A DNA stretch of 64,000 bases from Malus domestica (Eukaryota; Streptophyta; Magnoliopsida; Rosales; Rosaceae), in contig NC_091661.1 of the NCBI RefSeq assembly GCF_042453785.1, forward strand, positions 27,085,501-27,149,500, in the 5' to 3' direction. The notes below the pieces were generated by a model that ran no database searches, was not told where the DNA came from, and was given only the letters and a program-made list of their open reading frames with translations. Positions 24,442 through 36,500 of this stretch are shown here, one piece after another. Position numbers and translations under genes: made by a program. Numbering within the stretch: position 1 is the first letter of the stretch; every line of letters starts with the position of its first letter.

Positions 24442-24965
24442 AAGCAGTCTTGCTTGTTTGTGAGAGTTATCTCACCAAGGACATGGTCAAGTTGTTCTAT
24501 TTAGGATTTTATTTTGATAAATTTTTCATTGTGACAGAAACATGAGTGATACACAACGTGTTTTTTTTTATAAGTGGTGGGAAATTGTATTTTTTAAGTT
24601 ATTAACTTTTTAGCACACATATTTTACTATTGATATAGTGATACGCGGTGTACTACTCCGTGTTCCAATCACACTGAAAAATCTTTCGATTTTCTCATGC
24701 TAGCATAGTCATCTATATTGTAGATCATTGATGCGTAGAGTTCACAAAATCAAGCAATGTCATCATAGTTGTCCATGATGTTACGATAGCGAGTCAGTGT
24801 ATTTATAATCACAACTCATCAACTACGTACAATCACTCATGTGAGAATTTATGATTTGTGCTACTTAATCCTACAAAGGCATGTATAATATAAAATAAAT
24901 TTGCATACATTTACAAAGACACCCTTAATGCCTAATTGAGTACATTATTGTTATTATTTTCCTTT

Positions 24966-25130
24966 TTTTTTTTGAGCATGTCGATACTTTTAAACTAAGG
25001 AAGGGGAGTTCAGCTAAACCACACAATGCAATTTAATTTGGTATCGAATTCGCCATCCACAAGATTCGAACCTAAGACCTTTCACTTCCAAGTGAAGAGA
25101 AATACCATCAAACCATAGGTTTGAGGGGCC
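24966..25130 (-). mobile_element. tRNA-derived SINE with 13-bp target duplication
   Basis: A 165-bp minus-strand insert with a tRNA-like head. Box A-like sequence lies around ggtttgatggtatttctctt and box B is ggttcgaatc on the minus strand. The insert ends in poly(A), seen as a T run from 24966. The flanks share ATTATTTTCCTTT (24953-24965 and 25131-25143). The matching place in duplication unit 2 (about 31510-31530) lacks it. Confidence 0.82.
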
Positions 25131-25407
25131 ATTATTTTCCTTTGTTAACTGGCAGAGATAATGGGTTTTAGTTCCCTTTCAATTGGAATGTTTTGACCAT
25201 TTTGCCTCTCTAAACAAATGAGAAGATTGAGTTTAACACCTTAATCAATAATTAGCAAAGGGTTTACATGCCATTGTTGTTCTTTAACATTCAAATCTAG
25301 AGCATTTAGTCTCATAATAAACTAAACATTGATTTAACATCCGACCTGAATCGACCCTAAACAAAAACTTCTACCATACAAACACAACACATCACAAAAC
25401 CAATTTC

Positions 25408-26227
25408 CAGACTCATTGCCTTCGGAAGACATAATCTGATCCCACTCATTGTCTTGGTCTGAAGAGCATTCTCCGGATTCGAGAAGAGCTGCATTACGAC
25501 CTGAGCTTCTGGATTTTCCATCTTCAGAAGCGTGATCGAAACCAATCCTCTGAGCTGCCTCAGTGTCATTTACGCTAGCGCTCTTGCTCCTCGGTCCATT
25601 TATTCGACTTTTCGCTGCATTCAGAAGGATGGTTTAGGAAACTAATCCGAACCATAAACTAAAAAACTGAATAGCAACATGTGGAAGTTAATCAATTATT
25701 ATCCATAAAACGGTGCAGATGAACAAAGACGGAGCTCAATTACTCAGAACGTGGAATCAATAGACAGAAATGAAATCGGTCCAACATGCAATTTCGTATA
25801 TTAAACAGATTAAGCAATCCTAGAAGACAATTTAGTCTTTTAATCTATTAGCATTTTAGAGTTTTTTTTTATCTTAATCTTGCGGAAAATCTCGCTGACG
25901 GGGTTAGGCCAGTTGGCCAGGTCCCCTGCACCCTAGTTTGAATCTCCCGCCCCATAAACTGTAGTAGTTTAGAACAGAATATCGCGTTATCAATAAAAAT
26001 ATCGCAGAAAACCTCAATAGTATATGTCATTGTTTACAGTGAGAAATGAATTAGACAAGAAAGTGGATAGCAAATTAAATTAGTGGGATGATTTGATTTT
26101 TAATACCTTGGAGAGTGACGCCACATCCGCCACACTTGTAGACCGGAGTTTGGGGCAACTCCGCAAGAAGCTGCCGGCATTCCGGACATCGAACCAGTCG
26201 AACATGTGTTGTCAATTCAGGAGACAT
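25408..26227 (-). pseudogene. Truncated tandem duplicate of the EDR4-like 5' end
   Basis: Exon 1 is intact (26227-26107, 121 nt, same as the parent) and encodes the N-terminal zinc ribbon with a few substitutions (RCPECRQLL for RCPKCRLLL). Exon 2 opens after a conserved AG acceptor and matches the parent for about 70 codons. It then leaves homology after SEGNESGNW, about 25408, where sequence from the far end of the duplication unit is joined. The frame stays open a little further, so a short zinc-ribbon protein of about 130 residues could in principle be made. The second zinc ribbon is absent. Confidence 0.88.
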
Positions 26228-26517
26228 CTTTGTCCAACACAAACAACAGGGTTTCCGGTTCCAACAAAAAAGTCTCAAACTTTGAACTTAAACACAATCT
26301 ATAATGCAATCACAACATGCTTATGGTATCAGAACAAAAGCTGATTCCCCCCCAAAAAAAAAAAATTACATCCATGAAATAACAACAAGAACAACAAAAA
26401 AGACATAAAAACAGGAAATTCTGAGCCAGAATTTGAAGAAATTAAGGAAGCGGTACCTGAACAAAACAGAAGTGAAACCTCAGAAAGATCCGAGAGAGAG
26501 AGATAGACAGAAAAAGG

Positions 26518-28600
26518 TAATGGATTTGTTGGTGTGTTTGGTTTTCATGAAATGGGTGAAGAAGGGGTTAAGTCTTTGATTTCCAAACAGAGGAATTTGA
26601 TGATGAGGATTTGGGAATTGGTTTTTTTTTTTTTTCCGTGGTGAAGAAGCTTCTATCCGTCAGTAACACGGCCAAGCCCAAAGACTACAGAGAAGAGAGA
26701 GACAGATGAATGATCTCCATCGATCAACCATGAGCACTGTAGTGAGGTGTAAATTTATTTTAAAGACAGATCGTTCAACACTTTTCTCGATCGTATTTTC
26801 AAGTTTTTCTAATCCATCATGTCATGTTCATTAACATTTGTTACTCATGTGCATGCATTACTTTGATATACAATCGTATGAATTATTTCTTGATTTTCTA
26901 AGTGATTTAATATAACAAGTACACCCTAATTTTTCTTACAAGATTAACATACAAGAAACGGTAATATCAAAGTTACGAGAAATTCTTGTGTTCAATCAGA
27001 GAACTTTGTCATTCCTATGTCTGCACACAAAACTAGTGAGATCCCTGTAATTTGTTGAAGATTATCTCCTACAACTAAAACATAGTCCAAGTAGCATCAC
27101 CTAACCAATAAATATTTGTCACATATTCAAAAAGTATAGCCACCATTTAATATTGTTCATATGTGGCGTCTTTGATTACATGAGAGTATTTCTCGTGTAA
27201 TAAGATCCACCGATGTCCTACTTTACAATAATAACATTGTATGTGAATCGATTCAAATTTTGTAAGTGATGATATCTCAAACTAATTATGGACCCTTTTT
27301 TGGAGACAAATAATTTACGTCACGTTATAGAGTGTAGGTAGGCCCTTTTATACCAACTCCCTTCGCATGCTAGCCTTTTAATTTGTTGGTGTGTTTGGTT
27401 TTCATGAAATGGGTGAAGAAGGCAAAGGCAGAGGGAGGTGTCTGGCAAAAATGTTGAAAAAAAAGAGTAAATAAATAATGGCAAAGCTCCTCAAAGTCTT
27501 TGGGAGTGTGGAAAAGGTTAAGGGCTGGTTTGGTATTGCTGTGCTTTGAAAAAAAACTGCTGTGAGAATAAGTGGTTGTGCTGTGAAATAAGCGGCTGTG
27601 AAATAAAGCCAGTAGAGTGTTTGGTAAACTTTTTTGTGAAAGTGCTTTTGGAAAAAAAAAGCAGGATGATAGTGTGTCTTTTCATTAAAGGAGCACTGTA
27701 ACTCCGTGTGCTTTGAAAAAACTGGTTTTTTTTCAAAGCAGCAAATAGCAGCTTCAGCTTTTCCTTTGATTTTCAGCTTATTCTCACAGCAGCTTCCAAA
27801 ATAAGCCATTTTTTTTCAGTTTACCAAACACAAAAATGACCCTCAGTTTTTTTTCACAGTGGCTTTTTTTAAAATCATCTCAATCCCAAACGGGGCCTAA
27901 GTCTTTGATTTCCAAACAGAGGAATTTGATGATGAGGATTTGGAATTGTAGTGGGGCGTAAATTTGTAAGGACAGAGTGTCCAACATTTGCCTTAACCGT
28001 ATTTCCAGGTTTTTTCTAATCCACTATGTCATATTCATTAACATTGGTTACTCATGTGCATGCATTACTTTGATATATAATCGTATGAATTATTTATTGA
28101 TTTTCTATGTGATTTAATATATCAAGTAGACCCTAATTTTTCCTACAAGATTAACTTATGGGAAACGGAAATTTTAAAGTTACGAGAAACTCTTGTGTTC
28201 AGTCAGAGAACTATGTTATTCCTATGTCTGCACACACAATTAGTGAGATCCTTGTAATTTATTGAAGATTATCTCCTACAACTAAAACATAGTCCAAGTA
28301 GCGTCACCTAACCAATAAATATTTGTCACATTCAAAAAGTATAGCCACCATCAAAAGTATAACCACCATTTAATATTATTGATATGTGGCGTATTTGATT
28401 ATATGAGAATATTTCTCGTGTAATAAAATTCATTGATATCCTACTTTACAATAATAACATTATACTTGGATCGATTCAAACTTTTAAAGTGATGATATCT
28501 CAAACTAATTATAGAACTTTTTTTCGAGACAATTGATTTACGTCACGTTATAGAGTGTAGGTAGGCCCTCTTATACCAACTCCCCTCCCATACTAGGCTT
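26518..28600. repeat. Internally doubled EDR4 promoter module (two copies)
   Basis: Two consecutive copies, about 26518-27360 and 27379-28600, share ggatttgttggtgtgtttgg, the ttgatttccaaacagagg block and a long block around catgtgcatgcattactttg. Both also share blocks with the promoter of the intact EDR4-like gene (20097-20950), giving three copies of the module. No ORF is supported. Confidence 0.75.
27522..27897. mobile_element. PIF/Harbinger-like MITE with TAA target duplication
   Basis: A 376-bp element with ends GGGCTGGTTTGG and, on the other strand, GGCCCCGTTTGG, flanked by TAA (27519-27521 and 27898-27900). The homologous place in unit 1 (gggtaagtctttga near 20239) is empty with one TAA, which confirms the boundaries. 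It has no coding capacity. The family assignment rests on the 3-bp duplication and the terminal sequence. Confidence 0.8.
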
Positions 28601-29316
28601 TTAATTTGTGTCCTTTCCCTTTTAGTCATTACCACATTTAGCCAACCACGGCCGTTATACAAGGAGGGTAGTTTAGGTATTTTCGTAAACTCCGAGCCTC
28701 CAAGTCAAAGTCAACTGCCTCGGCCACTGAGCCTCCTCCCAATCCCATTTCTGGGTTTTTGCTGGGAAATCCCAGGACAGTTTTCACTTAAAAAAAATCC
28801 CCATGGGCTTCTGGAAGTGTCTGAGCTGTCTCTCATACGTGGCATTCGTAGGTCTGGCACTTTAGGAGAGGAGAGTAGGTATGTTTTTTGTATGGGTCCA
28901 AATTTTGACTTGAGGGGATTAACATATAAAACAAGTCAAATTAAATTATTAGGTTAATTAACCATCAAGGGGATGGCATTATGGTTGAGACAAATTTCAA
29001 ATTCACCGAATGACACGATAGTAACAAAGATACCTCTTTAAATCTTCACAGCCCAAAAAAGATAGATTATCGTGGCTCGATCTGATCCTTTTTTTGCAAT
29101 AAAAAAAGAAAATTATTAGGGTAATTACAACTACAATAGTAAGCGGAATCTAAGTTACATATTATTGAATATATAGACAATATCATAGATCTGTCATTAG
29201 TAGCAAAAATGTTGACTAGTTAGTAAGTTAATGTAATATTTTTACTAGCATAAGAACGTCGACAATAATTATTATGATTTGAACAAAACATATTGGAGAC
29301 CTCAAATTAAAAAATA

Positions 29317-30887
29317 GGGTAAAAGACTGTTTACTACCTTCATGTTTTGTGGTTTTCAACATTTGGTACATCAAGTTTTTTTCGTCTCAGAGTCATACCT
29401 AAAGTGTTAATTTTAGGACAGTCTCATACATCCGTTAGTCAAACTGTTAAGTCTCCCGTTAACTGATGATGTGACGCTTATGTGGACAATGACTGGACAC
29501 CACGTGTCATTAAGGGATCCACATGGAAATTAAAAATTCAAAAAAATAATTATTTAAAGAAAAGTTATAAAAATAAAAATAAAATTAAAAAAAACCCAGA
29601 TCGTCTTCCCAAATCCCCTTGTGCCCACCCTCCCACCCACACCCAGATCTTCCTATCGACTCCCCAACCCAAACCTTCCTTCACTACCCCACTCTCGCGG
29701 TTGCAGGTGACGCAGAGGGTCGGGACTCTCTTTCTCTCTCTCTCTCCCACAGTCTCTCTTTCCCCGAACCTTCTTCTTCTTCTCCTAACACAGAAAACAG
29801 AAAGCCACGATCTCCCTTCCTCCTCCTTCACTGGCGTCGCTCCTCTCCCAGCTTTCCCTCGAACCCTCACATCCAATCCAGCGACTAACCCCTCTTTCTT
29901 TTCTCCCTCTCTGCTCGTCCCTTGCGCTCGCCACCAGCGCCGGCACCATTGGCCTGAGTTTACGCTCGACCTGCTCGAGCTTGCCTAAGTCGTCAAGATG
30001 CCAAGGGGGTCGAATTGATGTGGAAATTTTGAAATTAGGAGATGAATTGATTCAACCCATTTGAAGAAAGCCCACGAAGGAGAAAAGCCATATCTATGGA
30101 GTGAGAGTTGCATGAGTACCTGGTGAATGGTTGCGGAGCTGAGATGAGAGCCATTATTGGGTTTCAAGAGGTAGCTTCAATGACCTTTTACTACAACTGC
30201 ACACACTGACAAACTCTGACAGGTTTTAGTCAAAGCTACAGCCTCCGTGGGTAAGTAGGGTTTCAATCGGTTCCTTTTTTTTTATTGAAATTAAGAGATG
30301 AATTGATGTGGAAATTTTGAGATGATTAGAAAATTGGGATTAAGAAAATACAAATGATGGTTTTGGGGAGAAAAGGGTGAGCGGCTAGAATGGGCACAAT
30401 GCATATTAGGGTTTGGTGGGTTGGATATGTGGAGTCGAAGATAGAGGGGGAAGGGTGGGTGGATGGGTGGAGTCGAAGATGGAGGGGGAAGGGTGGATGC
30501 ATGACGAGTCAAAGAGGGGAGGAGAGGAAGGTTTGGTGGGTTAGTGCAGGGGAGAGAATGGAGGGATAAGGGAGGAAGAAGATGTCGGGGGAGAGAATGG
30601 AGGGATAAGGGAGGAATAAGATGTTGGGGGAGGAAGAAGATGGCCAAATTTTATTTTTTTTTTGAATTTTTAATTTTCACGTGGATCCCATTAATAACAC
30701 GTGGTGTCCAGTCATTATCCACATAAGCACCACATCATCAGTTAACGGCAGAGTTAACAGTTTGACTAACGGATGTATGAGACTGTCCCAAAATTAACAC
30801 TTTAGGTATGACTCTGAGACGAAAAAAACTTGATGTACCAAATGTTGAAAACCACAAAACATGAGGGTAGTAAACAGTCTTTTACCC
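29317..30887. mobile_element. Non-autonomous MULE (Pack-MULE candidate) with long inverted repeats
   Basis: A 1,571-bp element with terminal inverted repeats of roughly 235 bp, starting gggtaaaagactgtttacta at both ends. It is flanked by a perfect 9-bp target duplication, TAAAAAATA (29308-29316 and 30888-30896), as expected for Mutator-like elements. It encodes no transposase. The interior is much more GC-rich than its surroundings, with C/T-rich runs (29600-29960) and G/A-rich runs with short tandem units (30420-30640). This could be captured genic DNA. An open frame at 29482-29988 looks like compositional coincidence. Confidence 0.9.
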
Positions 30888-30983
30888 TAAAAAATATTAA
30901 CAATCTAATTACGACCACAAATAAACAACAGTGTTATTAATAAAATACTTGATCAATTGTTCAATGGCTAAACAATATTTTAT

Positions 30984-31131
30984 GGGGTGTGATATCCATA
31001 CACCTCTTTTTACTTCTCACACATCCTTCTAATTTTCAGCCGTCAGATCGGATGAAATGAAAAAGATCAACGGACATAAATTAACAAGGGATGTGTGAGA
31101 AGTAAAAATGGGTGTGTGGATAGCACACCCC
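30984..31131. mobile_element. hAT-like MITE with 8-bp target duplication
   Basis: A 148-bp element with inverted ends (ggggtgtgatatccatacac versus the complement of tgtgtggatagcacacccc), flanked by TATTTTAT (30976-30983 and 31132-31139). The homologous place in unit 1, gatattttatttgagtg near 22615, has the site once and no insert. Confidence 0.88.
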
Positions 31132-31487
31132 TATTTTATTTGAGTGAAATTTGTAAGGAAGATTTATATTAAATACTTAAAGAATGAACGACTTTTATCA
31201 TGAGATCAAATTGGGTAATGAATCCAATTAAGACCTATTGGATAATGGATTGGCTTATGAGATATCTCTAACTTTTACCTCCTTTTTTTAGAAGAGACTT
31301 TTTAATGTGTTCAAAACACCAAAGGGTACATTATATGTCTTTATACAATTGAAAAAACATTTAAAAAAAAAGAATTTCTTCCACTTGTATCCTTTCGTGT
31401 TAGAAACACACTAAAAGACTTTTTTTTTTTTTTTTTACAAGAGCTTACACTCGACATAATCATTATAATGTACTCATACCTTATGAA

Positions 31488-31489
<2 letters not shown>

Positions 31490-31518
<29 letters not shown>
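31490..31518 (+). repeat. (TTA)n microsatellite
   Basis: About nine uninterrupted TTA units just before the end of duplication unit 2. The matching part of unit 1 has only two or three units plus the SINE insertion. Confidence 0.9.
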
Positions 31519-31829
31519 TCCTTGTATGTTCGCTGGCAGAGATAATAGGTTATTAGATCTCTTTCAATTGTAATGTTTTGACCATTTTACCCCCTAAACA
31601 AATGAGAAGACGAGTTTAACACCTTAATCAACCTTTAGCAAAGCTTTTCCATGCCATTTTTGTTCTTTAACATTCAAAATCTAGAGCATTTAGTATCATA
31701 ATTAACTAAACATGGACATAACAACCCACCTGAATTGACCATTTGACCCTAAACAAAAACACAACACATCATGCAAGAGACATCAAGTGAACCTAAACAC
31801 ACTAGAGCATTCCATGGAAGAAACCGAGT

Positions 31830-33565
31830 TTACGCAGCTGCAACCACCCGTCTCCTGTGCCCGGTAAATGCTTGACGAAGCTCTTGGTATCCGCTCCTGT
31901 AGTGCTCCAGCGAGAAGCAAAGCTGCCGGATCACCTCTCTTTTCTCCTCAGCCCCATCCGAGATCACAACACTCTGCCTATTCACCTCTTGCTGCAACTC
32001 CTCCACTCTCGATTTCAACTCATCTACTAGTCTATGTGCACATTCGGATCCAAATATCAGACCCTCGTGTTCTGTTCGTAACAGACTAAGATGTCCCGCC
32101 ATTTCCTGAATCTGATTGTCGCGGGAACTCACATTCGCCATAAGCGTTTGAGCCCTAGCATTGAGCTCATCTTTCTCCGCCATCAGCATATCATATTTCA
32201 GTTTAAACCTGTCGAAGTCTTTATTTACAGCTTCCACATGTCCATTTCTGTCAGCAACTTCTACTTTCAGGCGGCTTATTTCATCTTGCAATGCCATCTC
32301 GCGGACAACGTGCAGCCTTTCCATTTCCATCTTATCCGCTTCACATTGCCTTATTTCGTCGTCCAAACTCTTGCTTTTGAAGCTCAATTCTTCGACTCTT
32401 GTGTCCAAAAGGACTTGTTTCTCTGAAAAACTTGAAATGTCAGCCTGCAGGTTTGCTTTCTCAAGAGAGAATTGTTCCTGTGCATCATGCAATGCACTCT
32501 TCAGTTGCATTACCTCAAGATCAAGGCCGAGTATATCACCATTGTACCTCACTATCCTCTCCTCCAGCTCCGAAACATGCTTTCTCTCCAAGTCAAGTTG
32601 GGCTTCCAGACCTTGCATTTGATGAGCACCTTCGGAAATTCTATGGGCATGTTCATCCTTCAACTTTACAATCTCTTTGTCCAACCCCTTACGCCTTTCC
32701 TTAGTCACTTCCAAGTCTCCCAACAATCTCCTAATTTCATTTTCTCTGTCTGATGCCAGACTCTCCAACTCAACTGTCTGATTTTGCAGCTCAAACACCC
32801 GCATTTTCTCCATTTTAAGATCAGCCTCCCTCATTTGGAGCTTCTCTCTCACGCTAGAAAGTTCGGTTTCAAGCTCAGTAATCTTCTGCTGCCATCCCTG
32901 GCTGTCAAAATCATCGTTCGGAGGTGGAACCAAGTAATTGCTGACGGGGGAGTTAAGAGATTCTGACTCGGATCCCAATGATGACGAGGAAGATGATTCG
33001 CTGCCATTCTTTAAAGAAAGAGCTGGACTAGAACCATCTGAGCTTGGTGATATACCTAACCCAACAACTTGATGGCCGGATTTGTGCAGACCATGTTTAG
33101 CATCAGGAGTCAACAGAGGAGAGCCTTGGTCGAAACCATATTCAGAATCTCCCAACCCCTTATGTTCTTCTTTGGTCAAGTGTTCGTAGCATCCAGCCAG
33201 CGACCGATACATTCTGTGAAATTCCTCAACCAATTCTGGCTTCTTCTGATAAAACGCTTCGTCATTTTTTGGCAAAGAATCGCCATCTTCTTTGATCAGC
33301 TTCACCATTTGCTTAATCCTCTGGTCCATCTCTGTAAGAACCAACATTTTGAACACTTATTAAGACAAATCACACAGAAACATTACAGTAAGGAACAATA
33401 TATAATCAGCAAGACAGAGAACAACAAACCAGACGGGCTCGAAAATAGCCACTTACCTTCAAGATTTTCTACCAGCCACATAGAAGTAGAACGATCTGGG
33501 GTGATACCATTGTCCAGTCCAGTTGAATCTGACTCCTTCAGTTCTGTTCTCTCCATATCAACCAT
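31830..33565 (-). CDS. NET4-like (KIP1-like/NAB domain) coiled-coil protein, 536 aa
   Basis: Two exons, 33565-33457 (36 codons plus 1 nt) and 33331-31830, join in frame with GT-AG ends; a second ATG lies three codons downstream. The N-terminus carries a NAB (NET actin-binding) domain (WLVENLEEMDQRIKQMVKLI, FYQKKPELVEEFHRMYRSLA). A Ser-rich linker, about 390 residues of coiled coil and a conserved end (EEKREVIRQLCFSLEHYRSG) follow. NETWORKED-4 proteins link actin to the tonoplast. The NAB domain looks incomplete: the SWWWDSHI-type block that opens it in canonical members is missing before the WL of exon 1, and charged Ser/Asp-rich sequence stands there instead. Either the true start is an unseen upstream exon or this copy has a shortened domain, which could weaken actin binding. 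A 5'UTR may extend past the AG-rich run at 34157-34177. Confidence 0.85.
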
Positions 33566-36500
33566 CTATTGGCATCAAATGATGAAAAACACACCACATA
33601 AATCCTCAGAAAAAACAGGAAAAATTAGTAGATGTCTAAATTCTGACTCCGATTCGGTTGAGAACGGGAAATTCTATGAAAGAGGTGAACCGAGAAGGTA
33701 GCTAGCATTCTCCTAATTTATACACGAGCGAAATTTTGGAGGGGATTCAAACACAGAACGTCGGGCGGAAAGGATAAGCGCTCTTAACCACTCTGAGCAA
33801 CCAAGGGTTGCTAGTTTAAATCTCAATTAAGCAATTAAGTACTCTTTTAAACACATATAAACATGGAAAAGATGCAAAATCAAATCAAATCAAATCAAAT
33901 CTCGAATCAGATCCGAGATAAGAATTCCTATACATTTCTAATTAGTAATTTAAACGAAAACATCGAATCAGCCATTGCAGCAGATAAGTCACCAAACCAC
34001 ATGCAAGAATTAAAACAAAAAGCGATTCCGAAAAAAAGCATAATCTGTACGCAATCGATTCTACAAACTCAAAAGCCGAAAAGGAGAATCGACAGATCAA
34101 CAGGAAGAGTGAGCTCACTGTCACTGACCTTTTGCTGCGACAGAGGAGAAGAGACTTAGAGAGAGAGAGAGAGAGAGCTCCAGATCCAATTCCTGCCCGA
34201 ATCAGAAGGATAAGCGAAGCGATTAATCGGTGCTTTTGCGTTTTGAGGTAAAAGCGGCTTTTTTTCAAAATGAAAAATAGATACATTGGTTGAGGACAGC
34301 GAGAAAATTTTGCCGCCCGCGTATTCTGTCACAGATTTCTATGTGCCCAAAATGCCCTCCCACCGGCCGTTTCTTTTCAGTATCGTGATTTCTGTCAATG
34401 GGTATTTTCGTAACTTAACGAACTACTCCTATAATTAGGCCCTCAGAGGCGGGGCCGTAACGCGTGATGGACCAGCGGCGTCCCATCCCTGACAGCGGAA
34501 CAACCAAATATTTATGGCGGGAAAACATTCCAAACTTAATAAAAAAAAAATCTGATTTTATTTTATTTCTATTTCCAAAACATATCTATTCTTACTAGGG
34601 GATGTGAGTAAATAATATTTTTTTACACCATCAAAAATGAATCTCACATTCAACGGGCACACACGCTTTATATCATACCATTTGTGTTGTTCACATGATA
34701 GAGTTGAAAATTCATTGCATGTGAGAGGGCGTATAAAGAATGAATCTTACATTGATGGAAAGAAGACCTTGTATAGATTTATAATTAAGTTTAACTACTT
34801 TCCATATTGATAATTAATTTTAAAGTGAAATTTCAACTTTTATCAAGCACAAAACTCGAAAAAAAAAAAAAAACTACATTAAAATGTCATGAGTCGTCTA
34901 AGCGACTTTGATTATTCAACAAAATAACTAGAGTTGAATTTGTGGTACACCGAAATTATTTAAATAATTTTGGCAATTTTATCTAATTTTGATATTTCAA
35001 ATTTATAAGATTATCTCTTTTGGTTTTCCATTATTTTCATCAAGGTGGGAACCCACAACACACAGGCCAAACAAAGTTATTTCTTTTGGAATTTTATCAT
35101 AGTCTTTATTCAAAACATATGACCCCATATTTATTTTATCTAATTGCATATTCTAACTTTATAATTTTAGTCTTTTGCTTGTTAGACTTGTCTATCTCTA
35201 TAATTTAGTTTTGATTGACGTTCAAAAAGCATGTTACTTGTGCTAATTGTTTGTTATTTTAAGTTTTCATCTTTAACCAACCTTTTTTTTTCTTCTCAAT
35301 ATACACACATATTTGAAGCTCTTATTATTTAGAGTTTTCGATTCTTAATCTGCATTGATTGTAGGAACATCGTATTGAACAGATGCGCTCCCTTTTACGC
35401 ACCCAAATTTGATTTCATTTATTTTTTCCTATAAATAGTTTTTAACTCATTAAACATGTTAAAGATATGGGCTTTTAGTTCTCGACCCAAAAACAGAATA
35501 AAAAATGAAGTGGGATCAAGCCATGCTTTGCTTTCTTCAAGGGCCTTACCGACCTAGAAACCTTGTCATCCTTTGCTTTCGGACTAGTTTCTTCTTTTTT
35601 ATTTAGCCTTTATTTTATTTTTATTTTGTGAAACGCGTTCTATCTAGTTTTTTTGTTATAATTTATAAGTGATAAATAAAGTTTGAACTCAAGATGCAAT
35701 AGATTGAAGAAAAAAAAAAAATCTAACCATTAGGACATTCCATCACTTACAAGGTGACGAGAGCAGGAAAAAAATGAGTAAAAATCACTGATCATTGTAT
35801 AAATATAGTCAAACACGACAAATAACTCTAGGGTTAATTTGTGAATCTAGGAAATATATAATCTCTTTTATAGAAACAATAAGGACAGTATTGACTTTTC
35901 CGATTTTCATTCATGCTGCTTTTACTCAGTTTTACAAGACCTTGCAAAATTTAGGATTAGGTTTAGGTTTATGTTATGTTTGGGTAAGCTGAGTTTTTCT
36001 TTATTTTGGATCCGTAATAAGTATTGATAGCAATTAAGCACACCAAACACAGTCTAATCTAATTGTGATTTAGTAGAATAAAACAAGAATTTGCATATAT
36101 CATTTCCCGCAACGCAAATGGAAGGGATGGAAAATGCAGTCCGGCACTCGTGGGGGAGACAACCAAGGACTTACCACTTCGATATCTTATTTGGAAGAAA
36201 CTTTTGTGTGTGTGTGTGTGTGTGTATTGTTTTGGTGGAGACAACCAAACGTGTGGTGAAGGAATCATATCCTCTTTGAATATCGAAGTTTGTAGTTAGT
36301 GGATGCTGAGATTCAGGTCATTCAAAAGAGGAAGAGAGATCAAAATCTTTAGTTTGTGTAAGAGTTAATAGAACGTAAGATTTAAAATGAGTAATTTGAA
36401 TCTCTGAATTTGCTGAAAGTCCGTAGATATTCTCAATTCCTGGTGGAGAGACAACCAAACGTGGACTTAACCCTATATATATAACATATTAATTAACATA

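Larger units (their letters stand above)
19000..25370. repeat. Unit 1 of a tandem segmental duplication of about 6.3 kb
   Basis: Starting inside EDR4 exon 2 and running up through its promoter to gaccctaaacaaaaac near 25360, this unit is repeated as 25371-31765. Matching landmarks, in order, include EDR4 exon 1, the gcaaagctcctcaaagtctt block (20203 and 27481), the gtcacgttatag-like block (near 20890 and 28550), the cattcgtaagtctggcac block (21832 and 28845), the tattttatttgagtgaaa block (near 22617 and 31132) and the ggcagagataat block (25151 and 31537). Unit 1 alone holds the LINE at 23839 and the SINE at 24966. Confidence 0.85.
25371..31765. repeat. Unit 2 of the tandem segmental duplication
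   Basis: Second copy of the segment at 19000-25370. It begins at a breakpoint inside EDR4 exon 2 (about 25408) and ends next to the NET4-like gene. It has collected its own insertions, a PIF-like MITE (27522), a MULE (29317) and a hAT-like MITE (30984), all absent from unit 1. Part of the promoter block is itself doubled here (26518-27360 and 27379-28600). Confidence 0.85.

Noticed and set aside
29482-29988. 168-residue open frame inside the MULE
   Set aside because: Pro/Ser/Leu-rich reading of a C/T-rich stretch, with no start context or recognisable motif. Could be part of a captured 5' gene end but not supportable as a gene.
32161-32622. Ser-rich plus-strand frames opposite the NET4-like gene
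   Set aside because: Antisense shadows of coiled-coil coding sequence (GAG/CTC codon mirror).
33720-33830. tRNA-like stretch as SINE or tRNA gene
   Set aside because: Word resemblance only; no target duplication or clean ends found, so mentioned only within the intergenic entry.
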